The position numbers and the translations under genes were made by a program. Below, in pieces: positions 24,830 to 34,260 of a stretch of 64,000 nt of DNA (within the stretch, counting starts at the first letter, position 1; every line of letters begins with the position of its first letter). Location of the stretch: assembly GCF_003063415.1 (NCBI RefSeq), contig NZ_NESK01000023.1:1-64000 (forward strand), given 5' to 3'. This DNA comes from Limnohabitans sp. 2KL-17 (GTDB lineage: Bacteria > Pseudomonadota > Gammaproteobacteria > Burkholderiales > Burkholderiaceae_C). Below the pieces are notes generated by a model. The model worked only from the letters and a program-made list of their open reading frames with translations. It did not search any database and was not told where the DNA came from.

Positions 24830-27004
24830 ATGCACGCCAAAACATTCCCCACCCATCTGTCCGAGCCTTTGTCAAAGCCTGCTCGCTGGCGACTTTTCGC
24901 CCTGACCTGCGCGTGTCTGGCTGGCTCAGTGGCGCAAGCCCAGACCCCTGCTGCCAAAGACGACCCGGTGGCCAAACCTCCGGCGTTAAACGCACGCCAC
25001 AAAGAGCCGGTCACGCTCAATTTTGTCAATGCCGAAATCGATGCAGTGGCCCGCACGCTGGCCACTTTGTCGGGATACAACGTGGTGGTGGACCCCCGGG
25101 TCAAGGGCACGATGTCGCTGTCCAGCAACTTGCCCGTGCCACCAGCCCAGGCACTGCGTTTGTTTGCCGCACAACTGCGCACACAGGGTTTTGCCTTGGT
25201 CGAATCTGCAGGGCTTTACACCGTGCTGCCCGAGGCCGAAGCCAAGTTGCAAAGCAGCGCGGTTTCAGCCGGGCCTGTGCCCGCCAGCAGCGGCCAAATC
25301 GTCACGCAAATTTTCAGGCTGAACCACGAAAACGCCAACAACCTGGTGCCGGTGTTGCGCCCGCTCATCAGCCCCAACAACACCATCAACGTGAACCCCG
25401 GCACCAATGCGCTGGTGATCACCGACTACGGCGACAACCTGCAGCGCTTGGGGCGCATCATTGCCGCTTTGGATGTGGCCAATGCCACAGGCGTGGAGGT
25501 GATTCGGCTGAAGCATGGCATTGCCGCCGACCTGGCCCCCATGCTGCAACGACTGATCGACTCGGGTGCCGCTGCTGGCGCACCAGCAGCCCAAGGACAG
25601 ACCGACAATTTGTTCAAGACCACAGTACTGGCCGAGACCCGCACCAACTCGCTGATCGTTCGTGCCGCCAACCCGGCGCGCTTGGCACTGACGCGTTCAT
25701 TGGCCGAGCAACTCGACCAGCCCAATGCCACAGGCGCAGGCGCAGCGAGTGGCAACATCCACGTGGTGTATCTGAAAAATGCCGACGCGACCAAACTGGC
25801 CACCACGCTGCGCGCCGCCATGACAGCGCAAGGCAGCAACCCGGCGAGTGGGTCGGTCAGCCCAACAACCTCTGGGGCTGGCCTATCTGCCCCAGGTGCA
25901 AGTGCTGCCAGCGCTCAGCCATCGACGGGTGGGCAGATCCAGGCCGACCCGGCCACCAACGCGCTCATCATCACCGCGCCCCAGCCGCAATACCGCCAGT
26001 TGCGCGCCGTGATCGACATGCTCGACCAGCGCCGGGCTCAGGTATTTGTGGAAAGCCTGATCGCTGAGGTCAGCGCCGACAAAGCCGCTGATTTTGGCGT
26101 GCAGTGGCTAACCGGCACGGGCACAGGCAGCAATACCGTAGGTGTACTGGGCACCAACTTTTCTGGCGGCGCAAATCAAAGGGGCGTGGGGACAAATTTG
26201 CTCGACCTGGCTGCGGGGGCTGCTACGGGAAAGGTGGTGGCTTCGACTGGCCTTAACATAGCCTTGGGCCAACAACGCAACGGGGCCTTGGCCTTGGGCG
26301 CACTGGCTCGCTTTCTGCAAGCCAACGGCGATGCCAACGTGTTGTCCACGCCCAACTTGCTGACCCTGGACAACGAAGAAGCCAAGATCGTGATTGGTCA
26401 AAATGTGCCTTTTGTCACAGGCCAATACACGGCCAACAACAGCAACAGCGGCGCGGTCAACCCCTTCCAGACCATCGAACGCAAAGACGTGGGCCTGACG
26501 CTGAGGGTCAAACCCCAGATCAGTGAAAGCGGCACCGTGAAGTTGCAAATTTTCCAGGAAGTCAGCAGCATAGACAGCAAAAGCTCGTCCAGTGCAGGCC
26601 TGATCACTAACAAACGCTCCATTGAAACCAATGTGCTGGTGGACGATGGCTCCATCATCGTGCTGGGCGGCTTGCTGCAAGACGACACCACCAACAGCCA
26701 AGATAAGGTACCCGGCCTGGGCGACCTGCCCATTTTCGGCAACCTCTTCAAGTCGGAAGCACGCAGTCGCAAAAAAACCAACCTGATGGTGTTCTTGCGG
26801 CCCGTGGTGGTGCGAGATGGTGCGGCCACTGAGGCCCTGTCCTTGGGCCGCTATGAGCAAATGCGCATGAACCAGCAAGGCTTCCAGCCCGCTGAAACAG
26901 GCCTCTTGCCCATCAGCGGCTCAGCTGTGTTGCCGCCCATCGGCTCCGGCAATGCAGCCTCTGCGCCAGCGCCCGATGCCGCACCCCAGCCCGCCAAACC
27001 CTGA
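24830..27004 (+). CDS. gspD: type II secretion outer-membrane secretin GspD
   Basis: GspD forms the outer-membrane exit channel, a multimer of about fifteen subunits. The 724 residues contain a signal peptide (to about residue 41, SVAQA/QTP), periplasmic N0 (NFVNAEIDAVARTLATLSGYN), N1-N3 repeats (the IFRLNHENANNLVPVLRPL and VIRLKHGIAADLAPMLQRL blocks), and the secretin core with LGALARFLQANGDANVLSTP and VPGLGDLPIFGNLF. The C-terminus is proline/alanine-rich. ATG at 24830 is chosen; a TTG six codons upstream is less likely. No pilotin gene is evident next to it. Confidence 0.93.
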   Translation: MHAKTFPTHLSEPLSKPARWRLFALTCACLAGSVAQAQTPAAKDDPVAKPPALNARHKEPVTLNFVNAEIDAVARTLATLSGYNVVVDPRVKGTMSLSSNLPVPPAQALRLFAAQLRTQGFALVESAGLYTVLPEAEAKLQSSAVSAGPVPASSGQIVTQIFRLNHENANNLVPVLRPLISPNNTINVNPGTNALVITDYGDNLQRLGRIIAALDVANATGVEVIRLKHGIAADLAPMLQRLIDSGAAAGAPAAQGQTDNLFKTTVLAETRTNSLIVRAANPARLALTRSLAEQLDQPNATGAGAASGNIHVVYLKNADATKLATTLRAAMTAQGSNPASGSVSPTTSGAGLSAPGASAASAQPSTGGQIQADPATNALIITAPQPQYRQLRAVIDMLDQRRAQVFVESLIAEVSADKAADFGVQWLTGTGTGSNTVGVLGTNFSGGANQRGVGTNLLDLAAGAATGKVVASTGLNIALGQQRNGALALGALARFLQANGDANVLSTPNLLTLDNEEAKIVIGQNVPFVTGQYTANNSNSGAVNPFQTIERKDVGLTLRVKPQISESGTVKLQIFQEVSSIDSKSSSSAGLITNKRSIETNVLVDDGSIIVLGGLLQDDTTNSQDKVPGLGDLPIFGNLFKSEARSRKKTNLMVFLRPVVVRDGAATEALSLGRYEQMRMNQQGFQPAETGLLPISGSAVLPPIGSGNAASAPAPDAAPQPAKP

Positions 27005-27021
27005 CCCTCCTGGCCTGCCCC

Positions 27022-28428
27022 ATGCTCTATCCCCTGCCCTATGCCTTTGCCCGCACGCACCGTCTGCTGCTGGAAGACGATGGCCAGCGGCTGTGCCTGA
27101 GCTTGTGCGAAAACAGCGACCGGTCTGCCTTGTCTGAAGTCACAAGAAAATTCGCTGTGCAGGGTTTTCTCGTGCTGCACAGCACCTCCACCGAACTGGC
27201 GCAACGCATCAACCAGGCCTACTCAGGCGGGTTGGCCAACAGCTCGTCGACGGCCGCTGCCGTGGTCAATGAGGTTGAGTCCGAAGCCGATCTGTCGCGC
27301 ATGATGCAGGAACTGCCCGCTGTGGAAGACCTGCTGGAAGCCAGCGACGACGCCCCCATCATCCGCATGCTCAACGCCCTGCTCACGCAGGCCGCCCGTG
27401 ATGGGGCCAGCGACATCCACATCGAGCCTTATGAGCGCCATTCGAGTGTGCGTTTTCGCATAGATGGCACGCTGCGCGAGGTGGTACAACCCAACCGGGC
27501 GCTGCACGCTGCACTGATTTCGCGCCTGAAAATCATGGCCGAACTCGACATTGCCGAAAAACGACTCCCGCAAGACGGACGCATCAGCCTTCGCTTGGGC
27601 AGCCGTGCGGTCGACGTGCGGGTGTCCACCTTGCCCAGCGCCCACGGCGAACGCGCCGTGCTGCGCCTGCTCGACAAAAGCGAAGCCCGGCTGACCCTTG
27701 AGGCCGTGGGCATGCAAGGCCAAATGCTGCACCAGGTCGACCAGTTGATCGGCCAGCCGCACGGCATCTTGCTGGTGACGGGCCCCACGGGCTCGGGTAA
27801 AACCACCAGCCTGTATGCGGCATTGCAGCGCCTGGATGCCTCACGCAACAACATCATGACGGTCGAAGACCCGATTGAATACGAGCTTTCAGGCGTGGGC
27901 CAGACCCAGGTGAACGCCAAGATCGACCTGAGTTTTGCCAAAGCCTTGCGCGCCATCCTGCGGCAAGACCCCGATGTCATCATGATTGGTGAAATCCGCG
28001 ATTTTGAAACTGCACAAATCGCGATTCAGGCCTCGCTCACGGGCCACCTGGTGCTGGCCACGCTGCACACCAACGATGCCGCCAGCGCAGTGACCCGCCT
28101 GACCGACATGGGGGTCGAGCCGTTTTTGCTGAGCTCGTCTTTGCTCGGCGTGTTGGCACAACGCCTAGTTCGCAAACGCTGCAACAACTGCCACGGTGCA
28201 GGCTGCGAGGCCTGCGGCCAGACGGGCTACGCAGGGCGCACAGGCATTTTTGAATTGCTGGTGGCCAGTGACGAGATACGTGCCCAAATCCACAACCGTG
28301 CCGCAGAATCCGAACTGCGTGCGACCGCCTTGCAGCAAGGCATGGTGCTGATGCGACAAGATGGGCAACGCCTGGTCGATGCGGGCATCACCAGTGCCGA
28401 AGAGCTGTTGCGCGTCACGCGCGACTGA
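27022..28428 (+). CDS. gspE: type II secretion cytoplasmic ATPase GspE
   Basis: GspE powers pseudopilus assembly. The 468 residues show a short N-terminal domain, the N2E region from about 100, Walker A GPTGSGKTT (254-262), the Asp box EDPIEYEL (about 282-289), Walker B VIMIGEIRD (about 319-327) and the His box GHLVLATLHTND. The zinc-binding four-cysteine motif at 387-398 (CNNCHGAGCEAC) is shortened to a single compact loop, compared with the roughly 30-residue loop in enteric GspE. It follows gspD by 17 bases. The N-terminus is shorter than in longer relatives, so an N1E domain is probably lacking. Confidence 0.94.
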   Translation: MLYPLPYAFARTHRLLLEDDGQRLCLSLCENSDRSALSEVTRKFAVQGFLVLHSTSTELAQRINQAYSGGLANSSSTAAAVVNEVESEADLSRMMQELPAVEDLLEASDDAPIIRMLNALLTQAARDGASDIHIEPYERHSSVRFRIDGTLREVVQPNRALHAALISRLKIMAELDIAEKRLPQDGRISLRLGSRAVDVRVSTLPSAHGERAVLRLLDKSEARLTLEAVGMQGQMLHQVDQLIGQPHGILLVTGPTGSGKTTSLYAALQRLDASRNNIMTVEDPIEYELSGVGQTQVNAKIDLSFAKALRAILRQDPDVIMIGEIRDFETAQIAIQASLTGHLVLATLHTNDAASAVTRLTDMGVEPFLLSSSLLGVLAQRLVRKRCNNCHGAGCEACGQTGYAGRTGIFELLVASDEIRAQIHNRAAESELRATALQQGMVLMRQDGQRLVDAGITSAEELLRVTRD

Positions 28429-28442
28429 GCGCAAGGCATGCC

Positions 28443-29342
28443 ATGAATGCCACAGCAGTCACACGCAGCGCCTCCCGACCGACTCGCAGGGCGGGACTGA
28501 CTGCGCCACAAATGCGCCAACATTCTCTGGCCATCTTCTTCATGCTGGGCAGCAACACTTTGGGCGCTGGACTGGCTTGCTCGCAAGAGGCGCCTTCTGC
28601 CGAAAACACCGGGGCAAAAAGCAGCGTGGCTGAAAACACCGAGCCAGTCAACCCCCCTTCGCCCTGGACCTACAGCCTGGGAACCAAGCTGGACATCGGT
28701 GACCTGCGCCAATTCAACGGGCTGGAGTTGCGCCCTACCCTGGGCCTTCGCTATGGCCGCTGGCGTGTTGGCGCCGTCGACAGCCAGACCTGGCCACAAT
28801 TTGGCCAGGCGCTACAGGACAGCAACCTGACCTATGACTGGATGAAAGACAGCCAATGGCAAACCGCCTTGTCAGCCAGCGTGCTCAACCTGGACCAAGA
28901 CGCCACATTCGATGCTTTCAAAGCAGGACGCAAAACATTGCGTGTCAGCGCAAGCCTCAATTACAGCCTCAACAGGCGCTGGATTCTGGGCATGAACATG
29001 ACACAAGACCTGCTCAAACGTGGTGATGGCACGACTTTGTCGCCCACGCTGACCTATCGCAAAACACTGGACAAGGACAGCGCCTTGTTGCTGAGCGCCT
29101 ACACCACCTGGGCCACAGCGTCCCATTGGCAAACCGATGCGGCCCGCACTGAAGGCTCGGCACTGCGCCAGACTGCAGGCCTGGGCATTTGGGGGGCACA
29201 AATCACTTACCGGCAACGTTGGTCGCCCAAGTGGGCCTTTTATTCCCAAGTCAGCACCAGCCGCCTGATCTCACCTGCAACCCCTGTGAGAGGTCCACAA
29301 GGCTTTGCCGGCCAACTGGGTGTTATTTATTTCAGCCACTGA
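28443..29342 (+). CDS. MipA/OmpV-family outer-membrane protein within the gsp operon
   Basis: The 299-residue product resembles the MipA/OmpV beta-barrel family: alternating strands with LRPTLGLRYGRWRVGAVDSQ, NYSLNRRWILGMNMTQDLL, PTLTYRKTLDKDSALLLS and a terminal strand GQLGVIYFSH. A signal peptide is not clear: the hydrophobic stretch (LAIFFMLGSNTLGAGLACS, about 29-47) starts late, after many Arg. A downstream ATG or GTG could be the real start. The gene sits 14 bases after gspE and 9 before gspF, so it should be co-transcribed with the secretion genes. The function in this context is unknown; family members include a scaffold for murein-synthesising enzymes. Confidence 0.72.
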   Translation: MNATAVTRSASRPTRRAGLTAPQMRQHSLAIFFMLGSNTLGAGLACSQEAPSAENTGAKSSVAENTEPVNPPSPWTYSLGTKLDIGDLRQFNGLELRPTLGLRYGRWRVGAVDSQTWPQFGQALQDSNLTYDWMKDSQWQTALSASVLNLDQDATFDAFKAGRKTLRVSASLNYSLNRRWILGMNMTQDLLKRGDGTTLSPTLTYRKTLDKDSALLLSAYTTWATASHWQTDAARTEGSALRQTAGLGIWGAQITYRQRWSPKWAFYSQVSTSRLISPATPVRGPQGFAGQLGVIYFSH

Positions 29343-29351
29343 TTAGCCAAG

Positions 29352-30581
29352 ATGCCCGCCTACCGTTTTGAAGCCCTGCAAGCCGATGGTGCCACGCGCA
29401 AGGGTGTGGTCGAGGCCGACAGCCTGAAGTCGGCCAGGACGCAACTGCGCTCGCAATCCCTGGTGCCCCTGGTGGTGGAAGCCATTGCCTCTGACACAAG
29501 CGACAAACTGCTGCCCTGGTGGCAGCGGCCCATCGGGAACAACCGCGCTTTCAGCACCAGCCAGCGCGCTGTCTGGACTCGCCAATTGGCAGGCCTTGTG
29601 AGCAGTGGCTTGCCGATCGAACGCGCACTGACTGCATTGGCAGAAGAATCAGAACACGACAAACAGCGCCAGCTCATGGCGGCCATTCGGGCCGAAGTGA
29701 ATTCGGGCAGCAGCCTCGGTCGCGCCTTGGGGCTCTACCCAGGCGAGTTTCCAGCGATTGACCGGGCCGTGATCGCTGCTGGCGAAGAAAGCGGTCACTT
29801 GGGCGATGTGCTGAACCAATTGGCCAACGACCTGGAAGACCAGCAAGTGCTGCGCTCCAAACTGCTGTCGGCCTCGCTGTACCCGGCCATCGTGAGCCTG
29901 GTGGCGCTGGCGATCGTGATTTTTTTGGTGACGTCGGTGGTGCCTCAGGTGGCGGGTGTTTTTGCAGGCTCCAAACGCCAACTGCCCCTGTTGACCGTGG
30001 CCATGCTGGCCATCAGCGACTTTGTGCGCACTTGGGGTTGGGCCATTCTTTTGCTCGGTGCAGCTGGCGTGATCGGCGGCAGACTGGCCTTGCGGCAAGA
30101 CGCCCTGCGTCTGCGCTTTGACGCCGCCTGGCTGCAACTGCCCTTGATCGGTCGATTGGCGCGAGGCTACAACAGCGCGCGCTTTGCCTCCACCCTGGCC
30201 ATGCTCACTGCGGCAGGCGTACCCATCCTGAAAGCCTTGCAGGCTGCGGCAGACACCTTGTCCAACCAGGCACTTCGGGCCGATGCGCTGGAAGCCCTGG
30301 TGCGCGTGCGCGAAGGCGCACCGCTGGGTACCGCGCTGGCCCAAAACGCCCGCTTTCCGGGTCTGCTGTCGATGTTTGCCCGTCTGGGTGAACAAACGGG
30401 GCAGCTGCCCGCCATGCTGCAACGGGCCGCCACGCAACTCTCGTCTGAAGTGCAGCGCCGCGCCATGGCTCTGGCCACCGTGCTCGAACCCCTGCTGATC
30501 GTCGCCATGGGGGGCATGGTCATGCTGATCGTGCTGGCGGTGCTGATGCCGATCATGGAACTCAATCACTGGGTCAAGTGA
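29352..30581 (+). CDS. gspF: type II secretion inner-membrane platform protein GspF
   Basis: GspF is the polytopic core of the inner-membrane platform. The 409 residues show two repeated cytoplasmic helical domains, FSTSQRAVWTRQLAGLVSSGLPIERAL near residue 65 and ARGYNSARFASTLAMLTAAGVPILKAL near residue 270, each followed by a membrane hairpin; three membrane helices in total. Length is normal. It closes the operon; no terminator with a T run was seen after it. Confidence 0.93.
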   Translation: MPAYRFEALQADGATRKGVVEADSLKSARTQLRSQSLVPLVVEAIASDTSDKLLPWWQRPIGNNRAFSTSQRAVWTRQLAGLVSSGLPIERALTALAEESEHDKQRQLMAAIRAEVNSGSSLGRALGLYPGEFPAIDRAVIAAGEESGHLGDVLNQLANDLEDQQVLRSKLLSASLYPAIVSLVALAIVIFLVTSVVPQVAGVFAGSKRQLPLLTVAMLAISDFVRTWGWAILLLGAAGVIGGRLALRQDALRLRFDAAWLQLPLIGRLARGYNSARFASTLAMLTAAGVPILKALQAAADTLSNQALRADALEALVRVREGAPLGTALAQNARFPGLLSMFARLGEQTGQLPAMLQRAATQLSSEVQRRAMALATVLEPLLIVAMGGMVMLIVLAVLMPIMELNHWVK

Positions 30582-30629
30582 CCCGTCCAGAAGATACGTG
30601 CAGCCGCCAAATTTAGAAAGAGACCCCCC

Positions 30630-31529
30630 ATGCCCGCATCCCTAGAAGGTCAGTTGGTCGTTGCGATTTCATCGCGGGCCTTGTTCGACTTTGAAGAAGA
30701 AAATCGTCTCTTCGAGCAAGGCGATGACCGGGCTTACATGAAGCTGCAACTCGATCGGCTGGAAGCGCCGGCAAAACCCGGGGTGGCGTTTTCTCTGGTG
30801 CGCAAGTTGTTGGCCTTCAACGATGCGGATGCACAGCGGGTGGAGGTGGTCATCCTGTCGCGCAACGACCCGGTCTCGGGCATGCGGGTGTTTCGTTCGG
30901 CGCAGCACTACGGCCTGGCCATCCAGCGCGGCAGCTTCACCCGGGGCCAGCCGCCGTGGCGTTACCTCAAGCCCCTGAATGCCAACCTGTTTTTGTCAGC
31001 CCATTTATCGGATGTGCGGGCGGCACTGGGCGCAGGGGTTCCTGCTGCACAGGTCTACCCGCATTCGGCCCTGGCCTCCGAGGCGCACCCGAACGAAGTG
31101 CGCATCGCCTTTGACGGTGATGCCGTGCTGTTTTCCGACGAAGCCGAGCGTGTTTTTCAGGCCGAAGGCTTGTCGGCTTTTCAGGCGCACGAGCGTGACA
31201 AAGCCGGGCAACCTTTGTTGGCGGGCCCCTTCAAGCCTTTGCTGGCCGCCCTCCAAAGGTTGCAGCAAGAGGGCACGCCCGCCATGCGAATTCGCACCGC
31301 ATTGGTCACGGCCCGCAGCGCGCCCGCCCACGAGCGCGCCATCCGCACGCTGATGGACTGGAACATCGAAGTGGACGAAGCCATGTTTTTGGGCGGCCTG
31401 CCCAAGGGCGAATTTCTGCGCGAGTTCGAGCCCGACTTTTTCTTTGACGACCAGACCGGGCACATCGAGTCGGCTGCGCGCCACGTGCCTTCGGGCCATG
31501 TGGCCTCTGGCGTTTCCAACCCGGTATGA
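30630..31529 (+). CDS. cytosolic 5'-nucleotidase
   Basis: The 299-residue product matches the 5'-nucleotidase family (Pfam PF06189) related to animal NT5C1, which dephosphorylates nucleoside monophosphates in the cytoplasm. Visible are LVVAISSRALFDFEEEN near the start, the SRNDPVSGMRVFRSAQHYGL block, FDGDAVLFSDEAERVF (a HAD-like acid motif) and FLGGLPKGEFLREFEPDFFFDDQ at the C-terminal end. Length is standard. It is not in an operon with gspF (48-base gap) and faces the DUF3299 gene. Confidence 0.85.
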   Translation: MPASLEGQLVVAISSRALFDFEEENRLFEQGDDRAYMKLQLDRLEAPAKPGVAFSLVRKLLAFNDADAQRVEVVILSRNDPVSGMRVFRSAQHYGLAIQRGSFTRGQPPWRYLKPLNANLFLSAHLSDVRAALGAGVPAAQVYPHSALASEAHPNEVRIAFDGDAVLFSDEAERVFQAEGLSAFQAHERDKAGQPLLAGPFKPLLAALQRLQQEGTPAMRIRTALVTARSAPAHERAIRTLMDWNIEVDEAMFLGGLPKGEFLREFEPDFFFDDQTGHIESAARHVPSGHVASGVSNPV

Positions 31530-31579
31530 GCCACCGCAGACAGACCGCTTAAAGGGAGAACCTTGTACGGGTTAGCCTC

Positions 31580-32203
31580 TTATTTTTTCTCTGTGAAGGG
31601 CGCCACCAGCTTGGCATCCAGCCGGTAACTGGCCACGCCCATGTGCGAGTCGGTCTTGGTCGCACTCAAGGCGCCTGTCACCCACAGGGTGTCCATGAGG
31701 CGAAAGCGCTTGGTGGGTTTGTCGAGCACCACGTGCACGATCTGGTTAGCCGGGGGCGGCGGTGAATGCACGCAGGCGCCAAAGTAGGGCACCAGCAAAA
31801 ACTCTTTGGTGCCTTCAGGCAGGTCTTCCAGGGGCACCATGAAGCCCGGCAGGCGCACGCTCTGGCCCAAAATCATCGGGTTGATGGGCGCGTTATCCCA
31901 CATCTGGCGCATTTTTTTGAGCGCCTCTTCGGCCTTGGGGTCGTTGTCTTTCAAGCCATCCAGGTTCAGCGCCTTGAGGTCTTTGTAAGGGTCCCAACCT
32001 GCAGGAATCAGCTGCTCCCAGCCAATGCTGCGGGTTGGACCGGGCAGGCCAGCGCCTTGGGACGCAGGCCCTGCCGACAAAGCGGGTTGTACTTGTGGCA
32101 CCGTTTCGCGCACGGTGTCACGCAGGCTTTGCGCCGTGGCGTGCCCTGCCAACAGCCCGCTCAAAATGCACAAGCCAAACCCGAATCGCTTTGTTTTTTT
32201 CAT
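31580..32203 (-). CDS. DUF3299 family secreted protein
   Basis: The 207-residue product has a signal peptide (MKKTKRFGFGLCILSGLLAG, cleavage after about HATA) and a DUF3299 domain at the C-terminal half with LPGFMVPLEDLPEGTKEFLL, the metal-ligand-like GACVHSPPPPANQIVHV and MDTLWVTGAL. The domain's Cys and His residues are invariant by appearance, hinting at a metal or redox role. It follows the FtsX-like permease by 22 bases on the same strand and should be co-transcribed with it. Family members are often found next to such ABC genes in metal-regulated clusters. Confidence 0.82.
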   Translation of the reverse strand: MKKTKRFGFGLCILSGLLAGHATAQSLRDTVRETVPQVQPALSAGPASQGAGLPGPTRSIGWEQLIPAGWDPYKDLKALNLDGLKDNDPKAEEALKKMRQMWDNAPINPMILGQSVRLPGFMVPLEDLPEGTKEFLLVPYFGACVHSPPPPANQIVHVVLDKPTKRFRLMDTLWVTGALSATKTDSHMGVASYRLDAKLVAPFTEKK

Positions 32204-32225
32204 GGCCGACTCCTTTAATTTGGAT

Positions 32226-33539
32226 TCAAACACGCGGCGACAGGCCATCGGCCAAAGACAGCCGGTAAGCCCGCCAGGCAGGCCCCAGGCTGGCCAACAT
32301 GCCCGCCAGCAACACACAAGCCGCCAAAGCCAGTTGCGAGGGCAAAGGCGCCGCCATCTGCAAACGAATGCCCAGGGCGTTTTGCAGCCAGGGCGTGGCC
32401 AGCAGCATGCCACCTTGGGCCAACAACAGGCCTGCGAACACCCCTGCGCTTGTGACCCACAAACCCTCTAAGGTCAGCAGGCCCAGCACGTGACGCGGCC
32501 CTGCCCCCACCGCGCGCAGCACCGCCAGTTCGCGTCGACGCTCATTCAAGCCCGCCAGCACCACCGCCATGAGCGAGACCACGCTGACCAAAGCCACCAA
32601 AGCAGACACGGCCAGCAAGGCGTTTTCGCCCATGCCCAGCACCGACCACAACTCGCCCAAGGCCACACCTGGCATCACCCCCATCAGGGCTTCGGCCTCG
32701 TAAACATTCACAAAGCGCTGCACATTGAACACCGCTGCACGGCTCTTGAGGCCGACCAAAGCGGCTGTGACCTCTAGGGGCTCCAGGTTGAACTTGCGCG
32801 CCATGTTGGCGGGGATCTGCCCGCCCGGCAAAGGCGTGCCCCCGGCCCAGTCGAGGTGCAAGGCTTCCAGGGCCTGAAGGCTCACATGCACGGTGCGGTC
32901 AACGGGCGTGCCGGTGGGCGCCAAAATGCCCACCACCTTGAAAGGCTTGTCGGCATGGTCATCGGCTTTGTCTGCAGCGTTTTCATGAGCCGGGTCGTGG
33001 TCATGGTCGTGGTCGTGCAGGCCATGCGCCAAGGTGATGTTTTGCCCCAGGCCATAGCCCCATTGGCGCGCCACCTCGGCGCCGATCACCGCTTCGTACA
33101 AACCATCCAGCGTGCCTGCAAACACCTGGCCTTGCTGCAACTGTAGTGGTTGCTTGTCGCCGTAGGCAAAGTGCTGGAAATAATTGGGTGTGGTGCCCAG
33201 CACCGGAAAGCCACGGTGCGAGTCGCCCAGGCTCAAGGGCACCACCCACGACACCGAGCGGTGCTGCGACAGGGCGCGCACGCTGTCCATCGACATGGTT
33301 TGCGGGACGCTGCCCAGGTGAAACACCGAAAACAGCATCAGCTGCACCGGGCTGCTGCGAGCGCCCACGATCAAATCAACGCCACTGACCGATTGTGAAA
33401 AACTGGTGCGAATGTCGTGCCGCAAACGCTCCAGCGTCCAGAGCAAAGCGGTGGCCAGCGCCAGCGACACCACCACCCAAACCAGGGTGCTGCGCCGGTT
33501 CCAGGCACTTCGGCGGGCGATGCCCAGCAAGCTGTTCAT
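32226..33539 (-). CDS. FtsX-like ABC permease with His-rich loop
   Basis: This inner-membrane subunit of a MacB/LolE-type ABC system has 437 residues: an N-terminal helix (about 19-35), a large periplasmic domain, and three C-terminal helices of the FtsX domain (ALLAVSALVALVSVVSLMAVVLAG near 310-335, then two more). The periplasmic part carries a metal-binding-looking segment at 172-195 with seven His and many Asp (HGLHDHDHDHDP and onward). Its start overlaps the ATPase gene stop by four bases. Together with a DUF3299 protein this resembles the zinc-regulated zrgBC-type system of Vibrio, but no ZrgA-like binding protein is present. The metal link is an inference. Confidence 0.82.
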   Translation of the reverse strand: MNSLLGIARRSAWNRRSTLVWVVVSLALATALLWTLERLRHDIRTSFSQSVSGVDLIVGARSSPVQLMLFSVFHLGSVPQTMSMDSVRALSQHRSVSWVVPLSLGDSHRGFPVLGTTPNYFQHFAYGDKQPLQLQQGQVFAGTLDGLYEAVIGAEVARQWGYGLGQNITLAHGLHDHDHDHDPAHENAADKADDHADKPFKVVGILAPTGTPVDRTVHVSLQALEALHLDWAGGTPLPGGQIPANMARKFNLEPLEVTAALVGLKSRAAVFNVQRFVNVYEAEALMGVMPGVALGELWSVLGMGENALLAVSALVALVSVVSLMAVVLAGLNERRRELAVLRAVGAGPRHVLGLLTLEGLWVTSAGVFAGLLLAQGGMLLATPWLQNALGIRLQMAAPLPSQLALAACVLLAGMLASLGPAWRAYRLSLADGLSPRV

Positions 33540-34225
33540 GCGAGGCCCCCTGCGGTTTGCAATGCAGGCAAAGACCATTGCACATCAAAGCGCGCAGCTT
33601 GCTGCTCGTCGTGGCTGACGCACACCAGGGTGCTGCCGGCATCGCGTGCAGCCTGCAACAAAAGGTCCATGAAGTCGCGGCGCAAGGCGGCGTCGAGTGC
33701 CGAGGTGGGCTCGTCCGCCAAGATCAATTCGGGTTGCCCGATCAGGGCACGGGCGGCGGCCACGCGCTGCTGCTGGCCCACCGACAAGGCATCGGCCCGA
33801 CGCGGCCACAGATCGGCGGACAAGCCCATGCGTTGCAGCCAGCTTTGCGCCGATGCCTGCGGCCCCCCTGCGGACTTGCAGCGCTGCAGCCGCAAGGCCG
33901 AAAACCGGCAAGGCAGTGTCACGTTGTCCAGCACGCTCATGTAAGGCAGCAGATTGAACTGCTGAAAAATCACCCCCACATGGTCGGCCCGAAAGGCATC
34001 GCGCTGGCCCGCACGCAAAGCCGCCCAGTCTTGCCCCAGCAAAGACACGCGACCCTGACGGGGCGACAAAACGCCGGACAAAAGTCCGAGCAAGGTGCTT
34101 TTGCCACAGCCGCTGGGGCCATACAAAAAAACGGTTTGGCCTGGGTCCAGGTGCAAACGCCCGAGCACCAGCGTGTCAGCGTCCCCTTGGGTCCATGCAA
34201 AGCGCAGTGGCTCAATATCGATCAC
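33536..34225 (-). CDS. ABC transporter ATP-binding protein (LolD/MacB type)
   Basis: The 229-residue ATPase pairs with the FtsX-like permease. It has Walker A GPSGCGKST (about 34-42), the Q-loop FQQFNLLPYMSVLDNV, an ABC signature altered to SVGQQQRVA instead of SGGQ, and Walker [13 protein letters not shown]. The start is a GTG at 34225 preceded by GGAG six bases away; a TATATT hexamer at 34250-34255 could be its -10 promoter element. The three genes (ATPase, permease, DUF3299) form one operon. Confidence 0.87.
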   Translation of the reverse strand: MIDIEPLRFAWTQGDADTLVLGRLHLDPGQTVFLYGPSGCGKSTLLGLLSGVLSPRQGRVSLLGQDWAALRAGQRDAFRADHVGVIFQQFNLLPYMSVLDNVTLPCRFSALRLQRCKSAGGPQASAQSWLQRMGLSADLWPRRADALSVGQQQRVAAARALIGQPELILADEPTSALDAALRRDFMDLLLQAARDAGSTLVCVSHDEQQAARFDVQWSLPALQTAGGLA

Positions 34226-34260
34226 GAAAACTCCCGGTGTTGACGCGGCAATATACCCTG

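Noticed and set aside
32940..33030. GAC/CAT-type repeats in the permease as a simple sequence repeat or mobile element scar
   Set aside because: They are in frame and encode alternating His and Asp, forming a sensible metal-binding loop in a conserved permease.
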